Positions 1-9,242 of a stretch of 27,751 bases of DNA are shown in pieces. Source of the stretch: Conidiobolus incongruus B7586 (lineage: Eukaryota; Entomophthoromycota; Entomophthoromycetes; Entomophthorales; Conidiobolaceae); assembly GCA_000697335.1 (NCBI GenBank), contig JNEM01013037.1:1-27751 (forward strand), read 5' to 3'. Each line of letters starts with the position of its first letter. Positions within the stretch are counted from its first letter, which is position 1. The translations under genes were made by a program, and so were the position numbers. The notes under the pieces are model-generated. The model ran no database searches. It saw only the letters and a list, made by a program, of their open reading frames with translations, and was not told where the DNA came from.

Positions 1-622
1 TTATTTTTTTATTTAAAACTAATAATATGTTTAAAAAATTAAAAATTAAAAAATTTCTTATTTTTTTAATTCTATAATAATATTAATATTTTTATTTATT
101 TTTAATTTTAAAATTTTTTCTTTATTTAATTTTTATATAAATAATATGATATTCATATATATACTTATAATTACAGTTTTGCTAACAAATAAAATATCAA
201 AAATTCAAATTAATTATTTAAAACATAAGTTGCATATATTAATATATTAATGTGATAAGTGTTAAAAATAATTATTAATTATATGTGATTATTATTATAA
301 TCTATTTCTTAATAATTTATAATTAATCTAATTTTTTATTAATACATAATAATAAGGCATTAATAATCAATTAGTTATTATTATTAATTAACACACCTTA
401 ACTCTTAAGATAACAAAACTCTTAATTAATAGTAAGAGTTTCACTTACCATTATAAGTATTATTATAATTACTAGATTATATTATAAATATCCTAATTTA
501 CTCAAAGATATTACTTTGAGTAAAACATCTTTTATTTAAAAATAATAAAGACATTATTATTAAAGCTAAATACAATTTTAATATAAAATATTTGAATTAG
601 ATATATATTTATTAAAGAAATA
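1..622. other. AT-rich gene-free stretch
   Basis: Very AT-rich DNA with long A and T runs and no convincing open frame, RNA gene or repeat array. It is probably intergenic and may hold the promoter of the small ORF that follows. Confidence 0.6.
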
Positions 623-922
623 ATGTGGAGCTGGATTACACCACCTCCACCTAAGACAACCCAAGTAGAAGATCAAACAATAGTTGGAAGTCTGTTCTTA
701 TATTGCATACCATATATAGTAATTATTTTAGTTACCATCATAAGGAAATTCTTAGGCCTTATAATTGGACCAAAGGTATACCTTACATATAAGATACTTT
801 CCATATGTTTCGTGTTATATTTATGTAATAATGTTGGCGAGTATTATTCTTGGTTACCAGAACCAAGTAATGATAACTTGCTTAGTGGTCTCAACAATTA
901 TATAATAATTGGTTCAGTTTAA
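623..922 (+). CDS. small putative membrane protein, unrecognised
   Basis: A 99-residue frame opening at ATG with MWSWITPPPP. It has two hydrophobic stretches, about residues 22-47 (VGSLFLYCIPYIVIILVTII) and 54-70 (LTYKILSICFVLYLCNN), separated by a basic turn, then a polar tail. The base composition is less AT-rich than the flanks, which supports past or present coding. I do not recognise the family. Downstream (about 968-1100), pieces in different frames (DPLYFLNW, then PNSEEYRS, then RLLKLTYQDI) faintly recall a J-domain of the Sec63 type, which also follows membrane segments. If so, this is the head of a decayed Sec63-like gene, but the trace is too weak to assert. It could also be a chance ORF. 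Confidence 0.35.
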   Translation: MWSWITPPPPKTTQVEDQTIVGSLFLYCIPYIVIILVTIIRKFLGLIIGPKVYLTYKILSICFVLYLCNNVGEYYSWLPEPSNDNLLSGLNNYIIIGSV

Positions 923-1903
923 AAAATATTGTTATTAATACTAATATAAATAAGATATTAAATCAAGGATCCATTATATTTTTTAAATTGGAATCTATCC
1001 AAATTCTGAGGAATATCGTAGTATTATTTTCTAAATTATTTAATAATAGGCTACTAAAGCTTACCTATCAAGATATAACTATATGAGTAAATATTATACA
1101 AAGCAATAGATAATTGCTTGGGAAAAGATTCTATTAACACTTTGAATTTTTTAGTTTACTAATTTGTCTTATCTAGATCAATTCCCAAGAAGGTTTATGA
1201 TTAATTTTTATATTTAATAATTAAAACATGATATATTTTTTAAATAATTGATAACAAAAAAAACATAAAATATTATATATTAATATTTAATTGAGTATTG
1301 GAAATCTCAATCAAAATGGCAAATTTTTTATTTATATTGATAAATTTAACAATTAGTATTATTACAACTGAATATCATAGAATTTCTAATCAATATGAAT
1401 TATTGATTGATTAATTTATAATATTTTTGAATTCGTATATATCCTCCACTAAATTCTCATCAATGATTTTTGAGAAATGAATATTGCTTTTGTTCTGCTA
1501 GCTAACAAAATTTTATTGAACATATTTATAAAAAATAATCAAAATAAACAAATAATATATTGGAAAATTTATTTTGAATGATATTTAAATGATGTTTTTA
1601 TTTTAATAAATTTTAAAAAAGATATTATTGATTAAATGGTATAAAATATTTAATAGATTGATGTAAATAATTTGAAGCTTTGATTTTGATATGTTTAAAA
1701 AATGAAATTTGATGATTTCCAAATTAAGGTCTAAATACCGAACTAATACCCAGTGGCTGTCGGATTATTAAGTTCGATCAATTTTGGAGATAGGTTGGAT
1801 AATTGTTTATACACGTGGTAAATTGATCAAAATAGTTCGATCATATTAAACCCTAAAAGGAATGATTCGTAAAGATAATGTTTTAAGCATTGTATGAATA
1901 AAA
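923..1903. other. AT-rich stretch with possible eroded coding traces
   Basis: No intact frame. About 960-1110 holds the faint J-domain-like pieces noted with the preceding ORF. About 1725-1880 is less AT-rich and contains the decamer AGTTCGATCA twice (near 1770 and 1836), partly inverted against an AAATTGATC copy. It may be the far 3' end of the decayed transporter gene. I found no tRNA fold. Confidence 0.4.
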
Positions 1904-3691
1904 CTAGAGCTTCAAAACTGGGTTTGCTCCTTCTACTGCATAATTATGAATACATTTTCTCAACTTATAAGACATCACGATCGTGCTCAGACTGTATTCA
2001 TCAAAATTAGTCAATATTAATTGCTTATTCATGTTAATAATGTATTTGAGAAATTCAATGTCAGAAGAATCATAGATCCTGGAATTGTCAAAATCTATAA
2101 CTATGGTTTGATGAGTACCTATAATTTAAGATAATTCCTTATTGCCAAAGTATTGAGTAAGCTTATTGGATCATCCAAAAAAATCGTAGACATGAATTAT
2201 AAACTTCACCGTACTCTCGTTCAAGTACAAATGCTCAATCTTAATATGATGTGTGGATTTCCAGGCATAGATGATAGAATTCCATGCTATACCAGCAATA
2301 GCTGCAATAGCCAAATTGATGACTACAGCCAATACTGTAACAAGGATTATCAGATTATATCGGGTTTAGGAATAGAAAACTTAGCTATACATGAGAAATT
2401 CTTCCACTGGAAGGAACGAATAACTATAATAAACATAATGCATATAAGAGTAGCTGCAGGTATCATTTCTAATGTTGCAACAGCGGCTGATACAATCAAT
2501 AAGATACCAAATGAACCTACTGTTGTAGATAGCCTTCCTTTGACTCCATTGGTCATGTTGATAAACGTTTGTCCAACCATTACACAGCCGCCTATCGAAG
2601 AAAACATTGATGACCATAAATTGCCAACCCCTTGTGAGATTGCTTCCCATCTAACATCATTGGGATGCAAATTCTTTCGCAATAAATTCTGCATCATTTG
2701 CCATGTCAAAACACTCTCCATTAGAGCAACTAACGCAAGCGTAAACTGTACTGGAAAATAATTTCTGGATGATTCCACTTGGGTATGTGTGGCTCTGGGA
2801 GTTTGCCTGGAAATATTGCAATATCACCGATCAGAGTTATAGGACGTCCTACTTGCTTCTATACAACGTTGTCGATAATAGTTGTTACTATCATGGCAGT
2901 TAGGGTAGGAGGAAATGTAGATGAAGTGATAACGAGCTTGCCAAACTTTAGAGAGCCAGGAATTCTTGGCTGCAATACCATAATGAGCATTGCTAGAGCA
3001 ACAACAATCAGTACTAGCCATAGTTCTAACTCATCAAATCTCAGCCATCTTTGGAGGGGTGGTGGAATATAATCAGTAGCTGGACAGCTACTGTCAATGT
3101 GGCTTGTACTGATGCCGTCTGCTACTTTGAAAGCAGAAAGTTGAGCCTTGAATACAATGATCGCTAAACCATTCATGAAGCCAAACATTACTGAGTGAGA
3201 TACCAACTGAATAAGTTTGGTGAGATTAAGTAATTCAATGACCAATTATATTAATGCACACACTAACATAGTTGTCATTGCCACTTCAACTCGTTCGGAC
3301 ATACAATAATCTTTAAGGGGGCCCTGATCACTAGTTATTTCGCTGATGATGGCAGCCATGGCACCAGCAATCGCGCTAACCATATCAGGCAATAATGCTA
3401 ATAGCTCACCAAACGAACCAATAAAGTGGAAAATATACCACACGTAAGAGATATATTAGGAACAAAGACGAAAGCAATCGATTGAGGAATTTGCATAATA
3501 GCAATTGACAGACCACATAATATTTCGATAACAATCTGTGTTGGTTCACCTTTATAAAATGTGTGTATTCACTACATAGTCTCCACTATTTGATGGCAAA
3601 TTCTTCAAAGTATTAAAATATGGTTGTAAGAACCAGTAGCTTGATGCTTTGCTTTATGCCAAATATTTGACCATCTTTGAAGTTTTTCCAT
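1904..3691 (-). pseudogene. decayed SulP-family anion (sulfate) permease with STAS domain
   Basis: Read on the minus strand, the order of SulP (SLC26-like) landmarks is intact but spread over several frames. From 3691 they are: a short N-terminus (MEKLQRWSNIW); the first transport segment (AIMQIPQSIAF, about 3460-3500); GAMAAI; SVMFGFMNGLAIIVFKAQL (about 3140-3195); MESVLTWQMMQNLL; SIGGCVMVGQTFINM (about 2570-2620) followed by GRLST; a last membrane segment (NLAIAAIAGIAWNSIIYAW, about 2245-2300); and a STAS core (VIDFDNSRIYDSSDIEFL, about 2020-2080). In-frame stops lie at about 3246-3248 and 2856-2858, with two more before the STAS core. The frame also shifts near 3440, near 2760 and near 2350, and probably in the N-terminal segment. 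Similarity continues across each break, so introns do not explain them. A working protein would import sulfate or a similar anion at a membrane; this copy cannot make one. The GGCVMVGQ block resembles bacterial-type SulP more than the classic yeast Sul1/Sul2 as I recall them. Confidence 0.85.
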
Positions 3692-4039
3692 TTAATCTGT
3701 GCAAAGATAAGAATAATTATAAGAAATATTATTTTTATCCATATATATTTGATTTGAATCTGAGCTACTTTACATTAATTATGGGATTATAATCATTTTA
3801 CAGATTTTTCAAACTGATATTTATCTTTATTGTTCAAATATTTGATTTTGATTTGAATTGTGTATTATAACATAATGATATTCAATATTATAAATATTCA
3901 ATCAGGATTTTATCTCATTAGAATCGAATTAGATTGAAGATAATTTTTTACCATTCAAAAAATATTTTTTAATATAAATATCTGAATTTCAAACAGGTTT
4001 CAAAATTTAATTAGATTATGAACAACAAAATTAAGTAAT

Positions 4040-4063
4040 AAATAATAATAATAATAATAATAA
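4040..4063. repeat. (ATA)n microsatellite
   Basis: About eight copies of an AAT/ATA trinucleotide in intergenic DNA. Boundaries are approximate because the flanks are also A and T. Confidence 0.8.
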
Positions 4064-7000
4064 AACATCTGGAAATTGATAGCATATTAATTTATAATAT
4101 CTATTTAAATTTATTTTTGATAATGTATTGATGAATAATTAATCAGGATATTGAAATATCCATTAACTACCCTGATGCCCTGTAATTTCAATAATTTACA
4201 AAAAAATGGGTAAAATATTTCTCAATTCATTATTAATTAAACTCAAAATTCTCAAATTAGTCTTATAAAAATATATTATATATCATCTGATATGTGAAAA
4301 CTATGAAATTTATATGATCAAATTATAAAGATCAAAATACATTAACACTTAAGAGTTTTATACTATTCTCTAAATATTGATTGTAGCTATTGCACCGAAT
4401 GATTTCTATATGATCTTGTCTAGTATTGCGTGATTTATCTTAAATTTTCATATTTTCTATTCAAAATAGTAGGCTTTTTAAATATTTAGTTAATATTGTT
4501 ATTTTATTTTACACTTACAACTCTAGTTATATTGCTATTATTTAGTGATTCTATACAATCTGATTTATCGCACTTTTCAATTTTTATCAAATTTCTAATA
4601 ATGATCATTTAAATCTTGAATATAACTTAAATTTTTAGTATTTTTGAAGTTATCAACAATTTTTTAATTAATAGAATTCTGATAAATTTGGAAAATGAAT
4701 GTTCTTTATTATGAATGCAATAAATAAATGTGTCACTATTTATATAATTTGAAAATAGCATAATTTCTATATAAATAGAGAAATAGTTATATTATCTTTT
4801 AAAGATATATTTTTTATCCAAATTAAAATAATATAAATTATAATATCGCTGTATTTTCCTTTTAATGTATTAATTATTTTGTTATCACATATATAACATC
4901 ATATAGATTATTTTAGCGAAATATTAATTTATATTTAAATTTCAAAAATCAATTTATAAATTATATTATTTACAAATTCACCATTATTGGTATCAAACCT
5001 AGAAAAAATTAATTTACCAGCTAAGGTATAAAGTCAGTATCCTTTATTGAATATTCTTTTAAATATTCAGAAATCATTTAACCTGAAGCAAAAATAGTTA
5101 TTAATTAAATATTATTTGTAACAATCTAAGAATAACGTTTTTGAAAAACAAATTAGAAAAATTTGATACGAATGATTAATTCAACTCAATTGAATCAAAT
5201 GAAAATATATCAATTTATTAATATTATTAAATATAAATCAATATATAACACCTTTTAAAAATTAATAAGTTATTGAATAGACAGCATTATTTTGTTCACA
5301 ATAATATGTAAATTCATCATGGAATATGTGTCTTATATGTTTGATAAATAATCAAACTACTCTAAAAAACTAAATTTATCCCAATCGAACATAATTGAGA
5401 ATTTTTAAAATTAAGCAAGTACCCCATTCATAGATTTCACATATACTAATGTGGTAACTGAACCAAATGTATTAAGACTTTAAATAATATACTCATAAAT
5501 GATTTGGAATCAAATGCTATTCATTCTTTCTATTTTATAAAGCTACGATTCTAACATTGTATTTATTAATATTTTATTACTGAATCAAAGAAATATACTT
5601 AATGACATAAGTTATATTAACCTTAAATGTGTGAATTATGATATTATTTTTTTAAAGTTTACAATTATGGAGTTATAATTTATAATATCAATAACTCAAA
5701 TTTACCTATATATCTAAAAATACTATTTTTAGTGATTACAAAAATCACTGTATTATTTTTATAAATGGTTAAGTTTGAGTAAATCCTGTATAGTTAAATT
5801 TTGATTAATTAATAAAAAACTAATTAATCTTTGTATTTAATAAGGTAATAAATAACTAATTGTATACTTTATTGAAAGATAAGTATTGTATATATTAGAA
5901 ACGTAAGTATGTATTATAAAATATGGAATATCTATCTTTTTATCAATTCATTATACAATATAAATAGATAAATACAAATATGTTGTTAAACCATCAATCG
6001 AATTTTCACTTTTATTTGTAGTTAATAAGAGGCTTTTAATATGATTAATGCTTTTAAGGTTATATTATCCATTAATATAACTATTATGAAAGAATTAAAA
6101 ATTATGAATTTCAACAGTAATTAATTATTTGGCTATATATATGATTATTGATTGAATAATTGAATATATTGTAGATCTTATTATAACGTTGATAATCACT
6201 TTAAACAATTATTAAATATTTGATAGCTGTGATTTCATATCAATAATGAATGAATTTAAGAGGAAATAGATTGTATTATCGTCTAAAAATGATCCATTTA
6301 ATAATAATTTATTCTTAACAATTAATAAATTAATAATAGCAAAACTTAAAATTATTTTTAGTGTATTATATTATATGTTTAGTTAACTTAAAGAAGTTAT
6401 AAATTGAGAAAAATAATTGAAAAATTATAAATTTGTAGGAAAATGTAAACAGTAATATAAAAAGCAAATAACTATATTTTGTGTATATTATTATATCAAA
6501 AAGTTACAATATATCAATAATTTTATGGATTTTAAGTGCAGTATTTGAATATACAATGCATTAAAAATCGAAAAAAATCAAATACATTAATTCAATTTCT
6601 AATAGTATTACTTGATTGTAATTTTGTTATATTTCATTATTTAAAATCATAAATACTATTCTACTAAATCAATATTTATTCTATATATTAAATACTAGAA
6701 TATAATATTTTTAACGAAAATCACTATAATTTGTTATTAATGTAAATTCAAATAAATTGTCAATTATTATTTCTAGATGAAAGATGAAATAAAGTCTAAT
6801 ATTCCTTATAATCTTCGGGGAAATGAATAAATTGACTTGAGTACTTTGTGTAATATAAAATATAACATATAGGATATACAATTATATATATTATATTTTA
6901 TTTAATAATAATAATAACCTAAAATTTGTCTCAAAATTGAAAATTTTACCTTGAATAAAATAATTAAAACTACTCGTAATATTTTAATTTATTATTAGTT

Positions 7001-7089
7001 GAAATATCAGAAACATTATCAAAAATATTTGTATTAAATACAACAGCTAAACATTTTTAGAATATCAATAACATAATAAAAGCTGTTTA

Positions 7090-7460
7090 ATTACCACATG
7101 TCAATGCAAAGGCTTGTACAATATTCGAAATGAATTTTAATTTAAATCTAATTTTACGAATTTCTCATTGCTTATTTTGATCCCAAGCAGATTTTTCAAC
7201 TTGGATTTGTGATATATTTCTTGGCATATCAATATGAATTGAATATAATTAAATAAATATCATTAATATCTAGAAGTGGATAATGATATCATCAACAAGT
7301 ACTTTATGTTATAGATGGTTGGAAAGATACCTAGCTATCATACCATTAACGATACTCTTGTTCCATAAATAAAATGCCAAGTTACATTCATTGTACAATG
7401 TGATAAATGCTTCGTGGATTTTGACAGAAATAAGATATTTGAGATGAATTAACAGTTATA
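7090..7460 (-). other. eroded protein-like stretch, family unknown
   Basis: On the minus strand one frame gives about 45 open codons ending at 7309 (segments HEAFITLYNECNLAFYLW and GMIARYLSNHL). Interrupted protein-like sequence continues in the same frame towards 7090 (for example VEKSAWDQNK and FISNIVQAFALTCG). Amino-acid composition is richer (W, C, H, G, D) than random AT-rich DNA would give, suggesting a decayed gene or element. I cannot assign a family. Confidence 0.3.
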
Positions 7461-8205
7461 ATATCGCTAGATATGTTTTTGAAGGAATGCTGAGATTATT
7501 TAAATAAAAATTATTCACCTTGTAAACTTGCAAGACGTTCTGTTTATGTCAAAACAAAGATTATCATTTATAAAAATCAAATCGAATTGGATGTATCAAT
7601 ATTAGATATTATGTAATTGATTTTCCCATGATTTCAAGAAATATCTATTACTTAATTTTACCAAGATCGTATTTTTTATCAATTATACAATAAAATTATT
7701 CATTCTTAAGTAAACGATCTTTATCTAACTTTATATCGTTAAAATCGGGTAATAATGGTAATTTTTTTGATAATTTCCAAAGTTGCTATTCAATTATTAC
7801 ATACTAATGCATCAATTGTTTTGTAACTTGGTCAATGCTTTCTGCATTAATAATGTAAAACATTATTAAATCTTATAAATTGTAGGCCAAAATTCGGAAC
7901 ATCTAATTCTTGGAATAATTTAAATTACAAAAATCAGTCATTTAAATCATGATTTGAATTAACTCGAATGTAGTTAATTATTAAGAATGCTGAATGCGCA
8001 AAATAAAATTAACTTTTATCCAAGGTTTATCACTATTGTGCAATAAACACAAATCCATATATGGAAAATGTTGAGCCAAGTTCTTTTTTTCCCTAACAAA
8101 TACTAGGAATTAATATTGAATAAATGCTTGGAGATTTAATAATTACAAAACGCAAATTCTGATTTGTCACTTATTCTATTAGAATTTTAAAATCTAAAAT
8201 CTCAT

Positions 8206-8287
8206 CCAATCATTTTTAATCATATGATTTGGATTGAGCCAATCATTAATCTCCACAGAAATCCTTTTGTAATTTAACACTATAAAA
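8206..8287 (+). promoter_or_regulatory. HAC1 promoter: two CCAAT boxes, ERSE-like element, TATA box
   Basis: CCAAT boxes start at 8206 and 8239. The second is followed by exactly 9 nt and then CCACA (8253-8257). This matches the vertebrate ER-stress element CCAAT-N9-CCACG except for the last base. A TATAAAA box lies at 8281-8287, about 107 nt before the start codon. The spacing is what a promoter should look like. That this element answers to ER stress in a fungus is inference. Confidence 0.5.
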
Positions 8288-8393
8288 ATGATCGAAAGTA
8301 CGAAATACGATTTTAAAACAAGTTTCAAAATTTGCTCTTTTAATAATTTTTAATATATTGTATTTTCAAGAAGATTCAAGTTTAAAACTAACC

Positions 8394-9242
8394 ATGCTCC
8401 CCTCACAATATCCTTATCCTCAACCTCCGCCTCTATCTCAAAAATCATCTTCTCCCATTGAGGGGGGCATGGTACCAGATTCATTACTTCAGTCTTCCTT
8501 AACTCTTCCTATGAGCAACACTGTTTCTACTTCTCAACACTCCCCACTCTATTCATACGCTTCAACTCCTTCCACAAGTACTCTTTTGACTCCTCGTGTC
8601 AAGGGTAAACCAGGAAGAAAGAGAAAGAGCGATCCTGTAGATCGTGAACAATTGAAGCGTGATAGAATGGTTCGCAATAGAATAGCCGCTCAAGAATCTC
8701 GCGAAAAGAAGCGTTTACAAACTGAGGCTATTCAAAGAGAGAATGAACAATTAAAACAAAGGAACCGTGTTCTTGAAGATAGGATGTCACAGTTGGAAAA
8801 TGATAATGCGCTTTTGTTGAGTAAGATAGAGGCTCTTACCCAACAAGTTGGACAGATTCACGGTCAGTTGCAATTTGGACAGATTCCTTCCTCGGCCCAG
8901 ACTGATGGTTTTGGCGAGTCAGCAGCACTCCCCAATAGGGGTCATTTTCAGAATGAACCCCGTTCCCTGCAGCGGAAGCCGTCAGCACCCTGGACCAAGG
9001 AGGAGTCCCCAGCTCAAACGCACTCTCATACTTCCAACCGATCCCTTTCCCAATTCCACCCCAATCAATTGAAGCAAATAGCATCCCTTTCGATCTCCTC
9101 AATGACCCACTTGCTATTCAATGCTTGGACCTCAAAGCCTATGGATTGGAACCATACATCAGCCTTGACCACTTCTAACTCCACAACGACAACGATACCG
9201 CACCAGTCGTCGTCTCTTCTGTCGTCTGTTGATTTGATTTAA
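8394..9242 (+). CDS. HAC1: bZIP transcription factor HAC1/XBP1-like, UPR regulator
   Basis: Start chosen at ATG 8394 (context AACCATG); a TTG-led extension upstream is unlikely. A basic patch GKPGRKRKSD (71-80) is followed by a basic region with the bZIP signature NRIAAQESR (N95...R103) and KKR. The zipper then has hydrophobic heptad residues I113, L120, L127, L134, L141 and L148. The N-terminus is rich in P, S, T and Q. Unspliced, the frame gives 282 residues with an S/T-rich tail ending at 9242. Two IRE1-type hairpins bound a 47-nt interval (8923-8969). Removing it gives a 245-residue protein ending at 9178 with tail AYGLEPYISLDHF. In yeast and animals such factors activate ER chaperone and degradation genes after IRE1 cuts the mRNA. 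There is no spliceosomal intron. The bZIP call is near certain. The HAC1/XBP1 identity rests on the hairpins and the SREKKR basic region. Confidence 0.85.
   Translation: MLPSQYPYPQPPPLSQKSSSPIEGGMVPDSLLQSSLTLPMSNTVSTSQHSPLYSYASTPSTSTLLTPRVKGKPGRKRKSDPVDREQLKRDRMVRNRIAAQESREKKRLQTEAIQRENEQLKQRNRVLEDRMSQLENDNALLLSKIEALTQQVGQIHGQLQFGQIPSSAQTDGFGESAALPNRGHFQNEPRSLQRKPSAPWTKEESPAQTHSHTSNRSLSQFHPNQLKQIASLSISSMTHLLFNAWTSKPMDWNHTSALTTSNSTTTTIPHQSSSLLSSVDLI
8916..8930 (+). promoter_or_regulatory. 5' IRE1 cleavage hairpin
   Basis: Stem GAGT (8916-8919) pairs perfectly with ACTC (8927-8930) around the 7-nt loop CAGCAGC (8920-8926). This loop fits the IRE1 consensus CNG|CNGN, with the predicted cut after G8922. 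In XBP1 and HAC1 mRNAs IRE1 cuts the same loop type at the same point. It sits 3' of the zipper coding region, as in known homologues. Confidence 0.8.
8923..8969 (+). other. predicted 47-nt IRE1-excised intron
   Basis: Bounded by the two predicted cut sites. It begins CAGC and ends CTG, with no GT..AG ends. The length leaves remainder 2 on division by 3, so excision changes frame. The new frame (from 8970) carries TGA at 8954-8956, inside this interval. It therefore cannot be reached by translation from upstream without excision. Joining keeps codon 177 as GCA (Ala) either way. Known introns of this class that I recall are 26 nt in animals, about 20 nt in filamentous ascomycetes and 252 nt in budding yeast, so 47 nt is within the range. 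Confidence 0.75.
8938..8961 (+). promoter_or_regulatory. central hairpin inside the IRE1 intron
   Basis: GGGGTCATT (8938-8946) pairs with AATGA (8952-8956) and CCCC (8958-8961), with one bulged A (8957) and the 5-nt loop TTCAG. The nine pairs include four G-C pairs in a row. It lies between the two cut-site hairpins and would bring them side by side. Confidence 0.7.
8963..8977 (+). promoter_or_regulatory. 3' IRE1 cleavage hairpin
   Basis: Stem TTCC (8963-8966) pairs perfectly with GGAA (8974-8977) around the 7-nt loop CTGCAGC (8967-8973). As I recall, this loop is the same as that of the 3' site of animal XBP1. The predicted cut is after G8969. Confidence 0.8.

Larger units (their letters stand above)
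3692..8200. other. long AT-rich gene-poor stretch
   Basis: About 4.5 kb with no intact gene on either strand. It has a short trinucleotide run near 4040-4063 (listed separately) and, at about 7090-7460 on the minus strand, an interrupted protein-like stretch (listed separately). Composition is extremely AT-rich with abundant TpA. I see no tRNA, rRNA or long terminal repeats. Confidence 0.6.

Noticed and set aside
1760-1850. Possible tRNA around the GTTCGATC motifs
   Set aside because: No cloverleaf: acceptor and D-arm pairings are missing and the T-arm stem is at most 4 bp of A-T pairs.
2153-2761. 202-codon open frame on the plus strand
   Set aside because: It is the antisense shadow of the decayed SulP transporter, whose motifs read clearly on the minus strand. 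The plus frame shows no family pattern.
4040-4063. Repeat runs in AT-rich DNA as a possible CRISPR or satellite array
   Set aside because: Simple microsatellite only; no spaced repeats and no longer unit.
7280-7320. VDDIII-like peptide suggesting a reverse-transcriptase fossil
   Set aside because: The short motif stands alone; surrounding sequence does not follow the order of reverse-transcriptase blocks, so no element was called.
8978-8992. Possible further IRE1-like loop at GTCAGCACC
   Set aside because: It does not fit CNGCNGN and the flanks do not form a closing stem.
8848-9072. Plus-strand 74-codon frame within the bZIP gene
   Set aside because: It is neither the unspliced frame nor the frame reached after the predicted 47-nt excision, and it shows no conserved-looking pattern.
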